DNA of 36,905 nt from assembly GCA_017450535.1 (NCBI GenBank), contig JAFSTK010000018.1, forward strand, positions 1 to 36,905, in the 5' to 3' direction. A program made the translations under genes and the position numbers. Source of the DNA: Treponema sp. GTDB lineage: Bacteria > Spirochaetota > Spirochaetia > Treponematales > Treponemataceae. How positions within the stretch are numbered: the stretch's first letter is position 1; each line of letters opens with the position of its first letter. This document shows, in pieces, positions 1 to 8,794 of the stretch. The notes beneath the pieces are model-generated. The model was given only the letters and a program-made list of their open reading frames with translations, was not told the DNA's origin and did not search any database.

Positions 1-27
1 GACTGGCTGGACAAACAGTTTAAGTAA
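1..27 (+). CDS. C-terminal end of an unidentified protein (partial)
   Basis: The first 27 bases read in frame 1 as DWLDKQFK followed by TAA. The next clear gene (154-1110) is on the opposite strand, so this would be the end of a plus-strand gene converging on it, and the hairpins at 67-148 sit where a shared terminator would be expected. Eight residues are too few to assign a family. It could also be chance open frame. Confidence 0.4.
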   Translation, partial: DWLDKQFK

Positions 28-66
28 AAACTGAAATCCTGGCAAAACCACTTCGTCTGCCTGTGC

Positions 67-148
67 GCCGCCACGGACGGCGGCTGTAAAGCGTGACAGA
101 AGCGAACGCTTCTGTCGAGTTTCGTTTTGCCACGGAGGGCAAAACGAA
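67..148. repeat. Cluster of three perfect hairpins between convergent genes
   Basis: Three palindromes follow one another: 67-84 (GCCGCC, loop ACGGAC, GGCGGC), 95-116 (10-bp arms GACAGAAGCG and CGCTTCTGTC, 2-nt loop AA) and 121-148 (11-bp arms TTCGTTTTGCC and GGCAAAACGAA, loop ACGGAG). The first and third share the centre CC-ACGGA-(C/G)GG. The position between a plus-strand gene end and a minus-strand gene end suits termination, but no long T-run follows, so the terminator role is inferred. Similar palindromes recur in other gaps of the window. Confidence 0.6.
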
Positions 149-153
149 TACTC

Positions 154-1110
154 CTATTTCGCATCAATTGATGATGACGGGGTATTTGTCCGTGCTGCAG
201 GAGCAGTTGTCGTTGACGGCGCGCCTGCGGGGCGTGATGAAGAAGTCGTCGTTGAGCGCGCTGTAGGAAGAACTGTCACCGTATTGCTGAAAGTGTATTC
301 GTTAATGTCAATCAATTCGTTTACAGTCGTGCCGAATTTCTCTGCGACAGAATAAGTCGTAGTGCGAGAAATGTTGCCGTTGTCATCATATTTGAAAATA
401 ATGCGTGTCACCAGTTTGTTAGAAGCGTCATAAGTCTGTTCTTCGGTAATCGCATAATTTGCGTCAAAGCGGAACACCGTTCTTTTGGTCACCACACCTG
501 CCGCGCCAGAGAAAGTCACTTCAGAAAGTTTGTCGGCATCGTTGTAAGCGAGCACTCTTTTTTCTTCCAGATAGCCTTCTGCCGCATACTGGCACACTTC
601 TACTTCACGGCCTGCGTCATCAAACTTGGTGATAGTCTTGCTGAGCAATGCACCGTCAGTATCGTAGTATGATTCTTCTGCCTGTTTGCCGTTGTATTTC
701 CAGATTGACTTGTTTACCAGAATGTCGCTGGCATTATACTGAGACTCATCAGCCTTATTTCCGCTCGCATCATATGTGGTGATGATTTTCCAGTTGATTT
801 TTCCCTCAGCATCGGTACAAGTAGTCGTCACCAATTTGCCTGCGGTATTGTACTCGTAGGTCACTTTGTCCACAAGAATGTCTTTATTGGTCAGCTCAGA
901 AGATTCAATTTCCTTACCGTTCACGTCAAACACATGCACATATTTTGCAGCAGGAGAGCGATAGTAGTCACCAAATTTTTCTGTAATAATATAACCTGTT
1001 CTCGTGTACTCACGGATTCCACTTTTCACTGCAACAGGAGCGGCCGTATCAAATGCATACAGGCTAAAGGCGGCAGCTGCCAGTGAAAATGCCAGTAAAA
1101 TTTTCTTCAT
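154..1110 (-). CDS. Secreted protein with about seven YD-like repeats
   Basis: 318 residues. The N terminus MKKILLAFSLAAAAFSLYAFD is a classic Sec signal peptide with cleavage expected after SLYA, so the protein is probably periplasmic or exported. Residues about 60-275 are a run of about 25-residue units of the form K-x-x-x-K/R-(Y/F)-(D/N)-x-x-G-x-x-x-E-x-x-x-Y-(D/N)-A-x-x-x-L, resembling the YD repeats of RHS/wall-associated proteins, which form beta-solenoid-like sheets. The C-terminal 45 residues are a low-complexity Ser/Thr/Ala/Pro tail ending SSSIDAK. The start is supported by a strong AAGGGGG ribosome site a few bases upstream of the ATG at 1110. No catalytic motif or toxin domain is visible, so the function is unknown. 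It is divergent from the gene at 1225. Confidence 0.75.
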   Translation of the reverse strand: MKKILLAFSLAAAAFSLYAFDTAAPVAVKSGIREYTRTGYIITEKFGDYYRSPAAKYVHVFDVNGKEIESSELTNKDILVDKVTYEYNTAGKLVTTTCTDAEGKINWKIITTYDASGNKADESQYNASDILVNKSIWKYNGKQAEESYYDTDGALLSKTITKFDDAGREVEVCQYAAEGYLEEKRVLAYNDADKLSEVTFSGAAGVVTKRTVFRFDANYAITEEQTYDASNKLVTRIIFKYDDNGNISRTTTYSVAEKFGTTVNELIDINEYTFSNTVTVLPTARSTTTSSSRPAGAPSTTTAPAARTNTPSSSIDAK

Positions 1111-1212
1111 ATTTTTTCCCCCTTAAGGTTGTTTAAACTAGTATACCACATAATCGGCAAATTTATACGCTCCCTTTATGAAAAAAAGATAGCATTTTAC
1201 TCAGTTGTTTGG

Positions 1213-1224
1213 TATACTATAAAT
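1213..1224 (+). promoter_or_regulatory. -10 element directly before a start codon (leaderless candidate)
   Basis: TATACT at 1213-1218 ends 6 nt before the ATG at 1225, which puts the expected transcription start at the start codon itself. There is no Shine-Dalgarno in the gap. No good -35 is visible at the proper distance. Confidence 0.5.
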
Positions 1225-1665
1225 ATGGCGGAATTCAACCTATCTGTTTTTGGTGCAGCTTTTTCAGGAATCTGTACGCTGGGCGTTTCTGCAGCCCATT
1301 TAACCAGTCCTGAATTTGACATGCATAAAAACACGTTCTTAAACGAGCTGAATAATTATGATTCAAAGGCCCGGGCTGTTTTCGCGCATATTTTGTCAGA
1401 GAGTTTTTTGACGACACTTGGACATGATCAGCTTCGTTTTCTCAATAACGGGCTTATCAATTATGCGGCGAATTTTTCAGTCACCGGAGTAACCTACATT
1501 CAGACTGCAAAGCGAAATATGCAGTTTGGCAAAGTCAATTTTGTAGAGCTTATAAAAACCATGACATCACCTGTTGACGCAAAAATTCTCGCCTGCATTC
1601 CGCTGTTTTTAGACAAGATGACCCAAACCTACGTTCTGAATGCCGGTGAAGATGACGGCCTGTAA
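1225..1665 (+). CDS. Hypothetical protein, 146 residues
   Basis: The protein begins MAEFNLSVFG; an upstream in-frame ATG at 1129 would add 32 residues rich in Phe, Tyr and Lys but would place the promoter inside the gene, so 1225 is preferred. No signal peptide or transmembrane segment; the composition suggests a soluble, mostly helical cytoplasmic protein. I do not recognise a family or motif. It lies 28 bp ahead of the sugar-phosphate isomerase gene, which has its own ribosome site, so the two may be co-transcribed. Confidence 0.65.
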   Translation: MAEFNLSVFGAAFSGICTLGVSAAHLTSPEFDMHKNTFLNELNNYDSKARAVFAHILSESFLTTLGHDQLRFLNNGLINYAANFSVTGVTYIQTAKRNMQFGKVNFVELIKTMTSPVDAKILACIPLFLDKMTQTYVLNAGEDDGL

Positions 1666-1693
1666 TCTCGTACATCATTTTTAGGAGAAATAT

Positions 1694-2341
1694 ATGAAAA
1701 TCGCATTGATTAATGAAAACAGTCAGGCTGCAAAAAATGCAGTCATTGTAAACGCTTTGAAAAAAGTCGTTGAGCCAAAAGGTTTTGAAGTAGTGAACTA
1801 CGGCATGTACAGCGCAGACGACAAGGCACAGCTCACCTACGTGCAGAACGGAATTCTGGCAGCAACATTGCTCAATTCCGGCGCAGCAGACTACGTGATT
1901 ACTGGTTGTGGAACAGGCGAAGGCGCAATGCTCGCACTCAACAGTTTCCCCGGTGTCATTTGTGGTCACGTGGAAGACCCGCTGGACGCATACACATTCG
2001 CACAGATTAACGACGGAAACGCAATCGCCATTCCGTTCGCAAAAGGATTTGGTTGGGGCGGCGACCTGAATCTGGAATACATTTTTGAAAAATTGTTCTG
2101 TGAGCCGGCCGGACAGGGCTATCCCCGTGAGCGTGCCGTTCCTGAGCAGCGCAACAAAAAGATTCTGGACGAAGTAAAGAAAGTGACCTACAAAGATTTC
2201 GTTGAGATTTTGGAAGGTCTCGTAAAATATGACGCTGACTTGGTAAAAGGCTCATTTGCTGGCGAGCACTTTAAGGAATACTTCCTGCGCGACGCAAAAG
2301 ACGCAAAAATCATCGAAGCCGTCAAGAAAATCATCGGCTAA
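1694..2341 (+). CDS. RpiB/LacA/LacB-family sugar-phosphate isomerase
   Basis: 215 residues, start fixed by AGGAG at 1683-1687. The N-terminal ~150 residues match the RpiB/LacAB fold: MKIALINENS at the start, then a conserved VITGCGTGEGAMLALN stretch corresponding to the family's CGTGxG active-site loop, followed by FPGVICGHVEDPLDA. The family interconverts aldo- and keto-sugar phosphates such as ribose 5-P/ribulose 5-P or galactose 6-P/tagatose 6-P. At 215 residues this is longer than classic RpiB (about 150), with an added helical C terminus. A separate true RpiA is encoded at 26759-27478, so this copy is more likely devoted to another sugar, perhaps in uronate metabolism (kduI is 7 kb away). 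The exact substrate cannot be read from the sequence. Confidence 0.8.
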   Translation: MKIALINENSQAAKNAVIVNALKKVVEPKGFEVVNYGMYSADDKAQLTYVQNGILAATLLNSGAADYVITGCGTGEGAMLALNSFPGVICGHVEDPLDAYTFAQINDGNAIAIPFAKGFGWGGDLNLEYIFEKLFCEPAGQGYPRERAVPEQRNKKILDEVKKVTYKDFVEILEGLVKYDADLVKGSFAGEHFKEYFLRDAKDAKIIEAVKKIIG

Positions 2342-2365
2342 GATTTGAGTCAAGAATTCATCGTT

Positions 2366-2995
2366 ATGCCAATGTCGCTCAAACGAACTTCATTTTGTCT
2401 GTTTCTCTGTTCCGCTTTGCTCGCTGTCTCCTGCATGTCTACGGAAAAGAAGACTGAGTCAGTGGACAGAATCAGCGCGGAAGAGCAAGTGGATTTGAGC
2501 GGCTACTGGAACGACATTGACGTGCGGCTGGTTGCAGACCATTTGGTAAGCGACTGTGCCGCAAGTCCAGCCATAGCCGATTTTATTAAAAAACATGAAA
2601 GACTGCCTGTGGTCATCGTGGGAAGAATCCGCAACCAAAGCGATGAGCACATTGACACAAAAATCCTTGCAAAACAAATTGAAATCGCGCTTTTTAACAA
2701 CGCAAAGATGGAATTCGTTGCCGACGCAGATGAACGCCTTGCCCTGCGTGCCGAACGGTTGAGTCAGCAGGATTTCGCGAGCCCAGAGACGGCAAAACAA
2801 TTGCGCAATGAGCTTGGCGCAGATTTTATGATGCTTGGCTCCGTAAAGACTATCATCGACAGTGCGGACACTGTTTCCATCCGCTGTTATTATGTAAACG
2901 CAGAACTTATCGATATTGAAACCGCTCACGTCATATGGGCAGGTGAAGATTCTTCTATAAAAAAGCAAATTACCCGCTCTCGCTACCGTCTGTAA
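2366..2995 (+). CDS. LpoB-like lipoprotein (penicillin-binding protein activator family)
   Basis: 209 residues from the ATG at 2366; an ATG at 2372 is equally possible and a TTG at 2345 would lengthen the signal peptide awkwardly. The N terminus SLKRTSFCLFLCSALLAVSC is a lipoprotein signal with lipobox LAVSC. The mature part opens with a Ser/Glu-rich linker, then LSGYWNDIDVRLVADHL and a C-terminal alpha/beta domain including GADFMMLGSVKTI and IDIETAHVIWAGE, the pattern of the LpoB family (PF13036). In Escherichia coli LpoB is an outer-membrane lipoprotein that activates PBP1b; the role in a spirochaete is inferred from family only. It follows the isomerase gene by 24 bp and precedes another lipoprotein gene. 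Confidence 0.75.
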   Translation: MPMSLKRTSFCLFLCSALLAVSCMSTEKKTESVDRISAEEQVDLSGYWNDIDVRLVADHLVSDCAASPAIADFIKKHERLPVVIVGRIRNQSDEHIDTKILAKQIEIALFNNAKMEFVADADERLALRAERLSQQDFASPETAKQLRNELGADFMMLGSVKTIIDSADTVSIRCYYVNAELIDIETAHVIWAGEDSSIKKQITRSRYRL

Positions 2996-3053
2996 CGCAC
3001 ATTCTTTTTCATTTCCTGTTAATCCGCTTTCTTTTTTTGCCGATAAAAGTGAT

Positions 3054-5561
3054 ATGCGTAAACTGTATGTAAATCTCGTCTTTGCCATTTTACTCGTGTC
3101 TTGTCAGGCATCTGCTCGTTCAACAAAACCCTCTTATGCGCTCGTGCAGACCCCCACTGCTCCTGTAACGTCCTCAACTGTAAGCGGACTGTCAACAGGC
3201 ACCGAAACCGACGCGACAAATTTTATGCTGGCAGGCGCAGAAAGCGGCTTGTATAAAATATCATCAGTACGCACCGCAATTCCTTTGTGGACGGGCGGAA
3301 AAGTCTCCAAAATCATCCGCACATCAGAACGCAAAGAAGACGGCTCCCTTGGCGACCGCTGGTTTATGATGACTTCAAAAGGCATTCTCACCACCACGGA
3401 TTTGACCACGTTTGAATTCCGCAACGAAGGACTGCCTTTTTTGACGATTAAAGAATACGACGGCACCAACACGAGCTTCCACAAACAGATTCATCAGCTC
3501 AAAGATTTAGCGATTCATCCTACTGACTCCAATATTCTTGTCACCGCGACAAAAGACAATGTGTTCATCACATACGACGCGGGAAAAACATGGCGGTCAA
3601 TCGGCTCCATGAGCGACTCAACGGCGGGCATAAAAGCTGTTGCCGTTGCGAGCATGACCATCGCAGGCACTGGAAAAGCCGCAAGTGTCACCGCTGACGG
3701 AAAAAAAGTTCCCGCCGTTCCGCCAGAGACAGAACTGGTTGTGTTTATGTCGCATCCGATTTTTGGCTTCTCATACTATCTGCCAGAACGGGCAAAGCCG
3801 CGCTGGAACGATATTTCTGCCGGATTTAAAACAATGCCCACGCAAAGTTACCCCGATGAGATTTCTGACATTCTGCCCGTCGTTTTTACGGGCGCGGATG
3901 GCTTTCCGGTAACGGAAGTATTTGTGTCTCAATCATATCTTCCGAATATCTATCGCTTTAACTGGAGCGAAAAACGCGCGAATCTTTTGTACACAGGATC
4001 AGAACCAGTGGACACGATTGACGGCTTGTACTGGGATGGCGCACAGCTTTTGTACACGCGACCCGGCGAAGTGGCAGCCCTTGTTCCTTCCGCGCAGGAT
4101 ATGCAGACAGGCACCGTTCCGCAAGCGTACAAAAATTGGCAGTCCTATTTTACCGTGCTCGCGCCAAGTGACACGCTCTACGCCGCATGGATTCCGCAAG
4201 GCTCTGGCGCAGGACTCTCGCTCAACGAATTGTGGATGCTCAAACCCGAACTCTGCACATCAAAATATGCGGAAAAAGCATTGGGACGAAAGGCGATTTA
4301 CTGTCCCGCAAACCATGTGACCACTGACGAAGGCATCGCCAAATACAAGAAGATTATTCTGAACAACAAACTCAATACGCTGGTCATCGATATGAAAGAT
4401 GACTACGGACTGTTGCGCTACAACGCCAAAGACCCGCTCGTAACGGAAAAAGGTTTTGTGAGCCGCTACAGCGTGGACTTGGAGCACTTTGTCAGCGAAT
4501 TCAAAAAAGACAACATCTATTTGGTAGCGCGTATCGTCGTCTTTAAGGACAAACATCTGTCTCAGTACGGCAAAGGAAAATACGCCGTATGGAACCGCTC
4601 TTCAAACAGCCCGTGGATTGGCACAAAAGGTTACGAAGAAGTGACCAACGAAGAGACTGGCGAAGTAACCAAAAAACTGACCTATTACGATGAAAACTGG
4701 GTTGACCCGTACTGTCCTGAAGTATGGGAATATGATGTCCGCATCGCACAAGAATTGATTCGCCGTGGATTTGATGAGATTCAGTTTGACTACATCCGCT
4801 TTCCGACAGACGGAAAAAATATGGGCTCCGCACAATACCGATGGCGCAGCGACGGAATGGACAAAGAAAGCGCATTGGTCTCATTCTTGTCTTATGCCCG
4901 CAAAAACATCGACGCACCAATTGGCATAGACATTTACGGCGCAAACGGCTGGTATCGCTCTGGCACACGAACTGGACAGGATGTGGAACTTTTGGCAGAA
5001 TACGTGGATATCATCTGCCCGATGTTCTATCCGAGCCATTTTGAACAGTCATTCTTGAACTACAAGCCCTACTCCGAGCGACCGTACCGCATCTACTTCT
5101 ACGGCACCTACCGCAACACTGTTATCGGACGGAACAGAATTATCGTGCGTCCATGGGCACAGGCCTTCTACATCGGCGTAAGCTATGACCGCCAGTACTA
5201 CAACTCAAACTACGTGCAGCAGCAGATTTTTGGCGTACGCGATTCTGTTGACCGCGGCTACATGTACTGGAACAACATCGGACGCTACGACGACATTCTG
5301 CCCGATGTCGGCGACTCAAAATACACCGGTGTAGCATCCGAAGCGTCGCCCGAATTCAGAAAACCTGCGCTGAGTGGCGGAATCAAGACCGAAGAGCCTA
5401 TCTCTTCCCCAGAAGAACTGCCCCCACTTGCTGACGAAAGTGCCGTCTCCGCACTGGACTCAATTCAAGAGCAGGCCAAGACCGAACAGAAAAAATCAGC
5501 TTTTCCGTCGCTGGGAGAAATCAAAAAGCTCTGGCAGGCTTACAGCGAAAGCGGAACGTGA
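3054..5561 (+). CDS. Lipoprotein with DUF4015 glycoside-hydrolase-like domain
   Basis: 835 residues. MRKLYVNLVFAILLVSC is a lipoprotein signal (lipobox LLVSC, Cys17). Residues about 40-400 form a beta-rich region with short motifs such as DAGKTWRSIG that resemble BNR/sialidase-type propeller repeats. Residues about 415-770 are the DUF4015 domain (PF13200, a putative TIM-barrel glycosidase related to the GHL families): LNTLVIDMKDDYG, YLVARIVVFKD, FDEIQFDYIRFPTDG, DIYGANGW and DIICPMFYPSHF. The Asp in the FDYIRFP strand lies where such barrels carry a catalytic acid. The last ~65 residues are a Pro/Glu/Ser-rich tail. Substrate unknown; a surface or periplasmic polysaccharide is a reasonable guess. 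mnmE begins 12 bp after the stop. Confidence 0.8.
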   Translation: MRKLYVNLVFAILLVSCQASARSTKPSYALVQTPTAPVTSSTVSGLSTGTETDATNFMLAGAESGLYKISSVRTAIPLWTGGKVSKIIRTSERKEDGSLGDRWFMMTSKGILTTTDLTTFEFRNEGLPFLTIKEYDGTNTSFHKQIHQLKDLAIHPTDSNILVTATKDNVFITYDAGKTWRSIGSMSDSTAGIKAVAVASMTIAGTGKAASVTADGKKVPAVPPETELVVFMSHPIFGFSYYLPERAKPRWNDISAGFKTMPTQSYPDEISDILPVVFTGADGFPVTEVFVSQSYLPNIYRFNWSEKRANLLYTGSEPVDTIDGLYWDGAQLLYTRPGEVAALVPSAQDMQTGTVPQAYKNWQSYFTVLAPSDTLYAAWIPQGSGAGLSLNELWMLKPELCTSKYAEKALGRKAIYCPANHVTTDEGIAKYKKIILNNKLNTLVIDMKDDYGLLRYNAKDPLVTEKGFVSRYSVDLEHFVSEFKKDNIYLVARIVVFKDKHLSQYGKGKYAVWNRSSNSPWIGTKGYEEVTNEETGEVTKKLTYYDENWVDPYCPEVWEYDVRIAQELIRRGFDEIQFDYIRFPTDGKNMGSAQYRWRSDGMDKESALVSFLSYARKNIDAPIGIDIYGANGWYRSGTRTGQDVELLAEYVDIICPMFYPSHFEQSFLNYKPYSERPYRIYFYGTYRNTVIGRNRIIVRPWAQAFYIGVSYDRQYYNSNYVQQQIFGVRDSVDRGYMYWNNIGRYDDILPDVGDSKYTGVASEASPEFRKPALSGGIKTEEPISSPEELPPLADESAVSALDSIQEQAKTEQKKSAFPSLGEIKKLWQAYSESGT

Positions 5562-5567
5562 TATAGT
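5539..5567 (+). promoter_or_regulatory. Promoter of mnmE (leaderless candidate)
   Basis: CTTACA at 5539-5544, 17-bp spacer, TATAGT at 5562-5567, then six bases and the ATG at 5574. The promoter overlaps the end of the preceding lipoprotein gene. No Shine-Dalgarno fits between the -10 and the start. Confidence 0.55.
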
Positions 5568-5573
5568 AAGCAT

Positions 5574-6968
5574 ATGGATAACACAGGCTACACCCCCGAA
5601 GAACCGATTGCGGCGATTGCGACGGCTCTTGCTCCCGCTGCGCTGGGAATTGTGCGCACGAGTGGCAAGGGCTGCATTGAGCTGATTGCCGCACTTTTTT
5701 CCCGACCAAAAGCCCTGCTCTCTGCACAGGGCAATTCTCTTGTATACGGCTGGATAACTGATACCGACGGAAACCGCATTGACGAGGTGATGCTCTCAGT
5801 GTATCGTGCGCCGCGTTCGTTCACGGGTGAAGACATGGTGGAAATCAGCTGCCATGGCGGTGTGTCGGTGGTGAGCGCGGTGTACAATCTGCTTTTGGCA
5901 AATGGCTTCCGTGCGGCTGAACATGGCGAATATACATTCCGTGCGTATATCAACAGTAAGACTGATTTGACCAAAGCCGAGGCCGTGCGGGAAATTATCG
6001 ACGCAAAAACCGATGTTTCTCGCTCACGGGCAGCAGGGCGACTGGCGGGACATCTGTATGAGACGATTGACCGCGTAAAAAAACTGATTGTAGACACACT
6101 TGCATCTATTGAAGTAGAAATCGAATACCCGGAAGACGAAGAGACCATCAGCGAGACTTTTAACCCCGCCGATTTGGAAAAAGCTCAGACGCAACTGGCA
6201 GACCTGGCATCCTCTTGGAAAAGCGAAAAAATCTATCAGGACGGGGCGCGGGTTGTACTCTGCGGCCGGACAAATGCGGGAAAATCCAGTCTGTTCAATG
6301 CGCTTCTCAAAGAAGACCGCGCCATTGTGAGCGACATCGCAGGAACCACCCGCGACTGGATTGAAAGCTGGGTCAATTTTGACGGCATTCCCGCACGCCT
6401 TTTCGATACGGCGGGCTTGCGCCAGACAGAAGACACAATTGAAGCCAAAGGCGTAGAACTGACCAAAGATTTGACCCACGACGCCGATGTTATTCTTTAC
6501 GTGGTAGACAGCCGCACGGGTCTCACCGAAGACGACACCGCATTTTTGACGCAGAACACCATGCCGCTCATTCTCGTGTGGAACAAATGTGACCAAAGCA
6601 CCACAAATGCCGGCCAAAACCAAAACACTTCCTCGGCAAATGAAAACACATTGCGCGGCGAGTGTCACATCTCTGCCAAAACAGGCACGGGCATCGCAGA
6701 ATTGTGCGCGACAGTTAAATCAGTTCTGACTGCGGGAAAAGAAAGCGGACGGACACAAACTGGTTTGGGAAGCGAACGCCAAAAAGTATGCGTACAAGCC
6801 GCGCTGGAAAGCGTTACCCATGCGCTCGCACTCACCAAAGACTACACGCTGGACGCTGTTGTTCAAGATTTGGAAGACGCATTGGACGCGCTCGGAACGG
6901 TAACGGGAGACGTCACCCCAGATGACGTACTGGGGTCAATTTTCTCTCATTTCTGTGTGGGAAAATAA
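5574..6968 (+). CDS. mnmE: tRNA uridine-5-carboxymethylaminomethyl modification GTPase MnmE
   Basis: 464 residues, the usual family length. MnmE with MnmG modifies U34 of certain tRNAs. Domains in order: N-terminal tetrahydrofolate-binding domain (EEPIAAIATALAPAALGIVRTSG to about residue 120), helical domain, and an inserted GTPase domain. GTPase motifs seen: P-loop GRTNAGKS at 231-238, switch I region DIAGTTRDW, DTAGLRQTED, NKCD and the SAKTG loop. The C terminus ends FCVGK, matching the family's C-(I/V/L)-G-K motif that supplies the cysteine near the folate-dependent active site. All key residues are intact. Confidence 0.97.
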   Translation: MDNTGYTPEEPIAAIATALAPAALGIVRTSGKGCIELIAALFSRPKALLSAQGNSLVYGWITDTDGNRIDEVMLSVYRAPRSFTGEDMVEISCHGGVSVVSAVYNLLLANGFRAAEHGEYTFRAYINSKTDLTKAEAVREIIDAKTDVSRSRAAGRLAGHLYETIDRVKKLIVDTLASIEVEIEYPEDEETISETFNPADLEKAQTQLADLASSWKSEKIYQDGARVVLCGRTNAGKSSLFNALLKEDRAIVSDIAGTTRDWIESWVNFDGIPARLFDTAGLRQTEDTIEAKGVELTKDLTHDADVILYVVDSRTGLTEDDTAFLTQNTMPLILVWNKCDQSTTNAGQNQNTSSANENTLRGECHISAKTGTGIAELCATVKSVLTAGKESGRTQTGLGSERQKVCVQAALESVTHALALTKDYTLDAVVQDLEDALDALGTVTGDVTPDDVLGSIFSHFCVGK

Positions 6969-6970
6969 AT

Positions 6971-7891
6971 TTACACAAGAACAGTCAATTTTTGAGGAAG
7001 AATTTCCACTTTTAGGTTGGAGTTTTCGCCCAAAGCCTCGCCATCGTAATGACATGTTTGCGGTTCCTCGCTCGTCAGCTCAATTGAATCGCAGGTAATC
7101 TCGCTGAACGCCTTAAACTTGTTCTGCAAGCCAAGCAAAATGAGCGGAAAATAGAAGAATCCCTGCCATCGTTTTACGCCTATGCCCATGCCAACGGAAA
7201 GTTTTTTATCGTCATTGGTTGCATTCGGTGCCATGGGAACACCACCGCCTTCAGTACGGCAATTCATAAACGCAAGATAGAACACTCTTTTTAAATAACG
7301 GGTCTCGCTGCCATCAATACGAAGCTTTACATCCGTACACTTTAAGTGCGCCAATGTGTCCAACGATGCCACAACGTATATCAGTTTGCCTAACCGCAAT
7401 TTGTTCAAAAATTTTTTGTATGAAGCGGTATCTGCTTTGCGACCGATAATCGCATCCATTCCAAATCCGCAACTGATACCAAAAATATGCCTGCTTCCAT
7501 CAGCCTTTGCCACTTGTCCTAAATCTATTTTGTGGTCGCCTTTGGAAGCAAGAATTTTTTCAAGCGCTTTTTTGTAATTTCTGGTCACGCCAATTCCGCG
7601 CGCAAAATCATTTCCGCTGCCAGTGGGAATCAAGCCAAGTTTGAGCGCGCTAAAATCGGGGATGCCGTTTAAGACAGCGTTCACCGTGCCGTCGCCACCC
7701 ATCACAATAAAGCGCGCGTCTTTGTCGCCTGAATTACATACTTCCTGTACGATTTCCACCGCGCGGTGGTTTGAGGACGACTTCCAGTACGTATACTGGA
7801 TGCCACGCTCTTTGAGAATCTTTTCGATTTTCGGGAACAACCGAACCGCCCGTCCGCCGCCCCCATGGTCAGAAATCAGAAAGTAGTACAT
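6971..7891 (-). CDS. Diacylglycerol/lipid kinase family protein (DagK/YegS type)
   Basis: 306 residues. The DAGK catalytic domain is at the N terminus: a glycine-rich start SDHGGGGRAVRLFP, the nucleotide-binding GGDGT at residues 65-69 in MGGDGTVNAVLNGI, and PTGSGNDFARGIGV at about 89-102. The C-terminal beta-sandwich ends with the CHYDGEALG segment typical of YegS/DgkB-like kinases. These enzymes phosphorylate diacylglycerol or related membrane lipids at the cytoplasmic face. The start has an AAGG-type site just upstream and lies 14 bp after the flavodoxin-like gene, so both are likely one transcript. It converges tail to tail with mnmE, only 2 bp apart. Confidence 0.88.
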   Translation of the reverse strand: MYYFLISDHGGGGRAVRLFPKIEKILKERGIQYTYWKSSSNHRAVEIVQEVCNSGDKDARFIVMGGDGTVNAVLNGIPDFSALKLGLIPTGSGNDFARGIGVTRNYKKALEKILASKGDHKIDLGQVAKADGSRHIFGISCGFGMDAIIGRKADTASYKKFLNKLRLGKLIYVVASLDTLAHLKCTDVKLRIDGSETRYLKRVFYLAFMNCRTEGGGVPMAPNATNDDKKLSVGMGIGVKRWQGFFYFPLILLGLQNKFKAFSEITCDSIELTSEEPQTCHYDGEALGENSNLKVEILPQKLTVLV

Positions 7892-7905
7892 CGCACCTTT
7901 CCGTC

Positions 7906-8655
7906 CTAAAAATTGTCGTCGCGGTCAAACATGTGGGTCACAAATTCCACCACCAAGGTCTTATACACGTCATCGCTAAAGATGGGCTTTTGCAAAAGCG
8001 CAATTGTTTCCGCAGAAAGACAGCCGTTCTTTGCCATCTCCTCGCCACCTTTGTAGAATTTGTCCGTCAGCATTTTAAGTCTGCGCGGTCCTCCACGGTG
8101 ATGCAACGAGCGCATTTGCGGCGCGGCAACCAGTTGATAGCCGTCTTTTCCCAAAATGATGTCAAACTGCTTTACAATCGGCCCATACACCACATCAATG
8201 TCACACCACGCGCAGCTGGAAAGCAACAGAATTTTCTGTCCTTCCTTCTGATTTTTAAGCCCGTGCATCGGCTTGTTCATCGCGTCCGGCTCTTCAAGCT
8301 GCTGACCCATATACGGATGCACCATGCCAACGATTCTGTCCATCAGACACTTCATTTGCCCCGGCACGCCAAACAAATAGAGCGGAAAACTCCAAATAAC
8401 AACGTCAGCCGTCTCCAATTTATGCCGAATAGCGGGAACATCATCATCCTTAATAAAACAACTGCCATCGGGTCGCCCCCAGCAACTGAGGCATCCCCGA
8501 CACGGCTTAATGTTCATGCGGTCGATATAAATGTATTCGTTCTCATAGTCGCCTGATGCCATCATGCCGTCAACGAATGCGTTTGTGGGAACCAGTGTTC
8601 CGCTCCGCTCGTTTTTAGGACTACCCACCATGACGAGTATCTTTTTCTTTTCCAT
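7906..8655 (-). CDS. Flavodoxin-family NAD(P)H-dependent oxidoreductase
   Basis: 249 residues from MEKKKILVMVGSPKN. The N-terminal MVGSPKNERSGT loop is the FMN phosphate-binding loop of NADPH-dependent FMN reductases; PCRGCLSCW (three cysteines) followed by ADVVIWSFPLYLFGVPGQMKCLMDRI is the standard iron-sulfur flavoprotein/flavodoxin-like pattern. A longer in-frame start at 8721 would translate through the perfect palindrome at 8674-8693, so the ATG at 8655, preceded by GAGG, is chosen. Probably an FMN-bound reductase of unknown substrate. Confidence 0.82.
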   Translation of the reverse strand: MEKKKILVMVGSPKNERSGTLVPTNAFVDGMMASGDYENEYIYIDRMNIKPCRGCLSCWGRPDGSCFIKDDDVPAIRHKLETADVVIWSFPLYLFGVPGQMKCLMDRIVGMVHPYMGQQLEEPDAMNKPMHGLKNQKEGQKILLLSSCAWCDIDVVYGPIVKQFDIILGKDGYQLVAAPQMRSLHHRGGPRRLKMLTDKFYKGGEEMAKNGCLSAETIALLQKPIFSDDVYKTLVVEFVTHMFDRDDNF

Positions 8656-8673
8656 AAGCCTCAATAATATACG

Positions 8674-8794
8674 AAGCGGCATGGATGCCGCTTGAAAAGC
8701 CAGGACAGTTTGCGCAAGCAAACTGTTAGATTTAAGATAGACAGGAGGTCTATCGTAAATCAGGAGTTTTGATACGACGGGTCAAGCCCGTCGT
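8674..8794. repeat. Palindrome-packed gap downstream of kduI
   Basis: Four perfect snap-backs: 8674-8693 (9-bp arms AAGCGGCAT/ATGCCGCTT, loop GG), 8705-8726 (9-bp arms ACAGTTTGC/GCAAACTGT, loop GCAA), 8736-8754 (7-bp arms GATAGAC/GTCTATC, loop AGGAG) and 8774-8794 (8-bp arms ACGACGGG/CCCGTCGT, loop TCAAG). None is followed by a T-run that would make it a simple terminator. The centres CATGGATG and CAGGAGG recur in the palindromes at 29020-29101. Confidence 0.65.

Noticed and set aside
6024..6668. Minus-strand open frame of 214 codons inside mnmE
   Set aside because: Antisense to the GTPase domain; Cys/Phe-rich with no ribosome site.
7933..8556. Plus-strand open frame of 207 codons opposite the flavodoxin-like gene
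   Set aside because: His/Arg/Asn-rich shadow of a conserved minus-strand gene.
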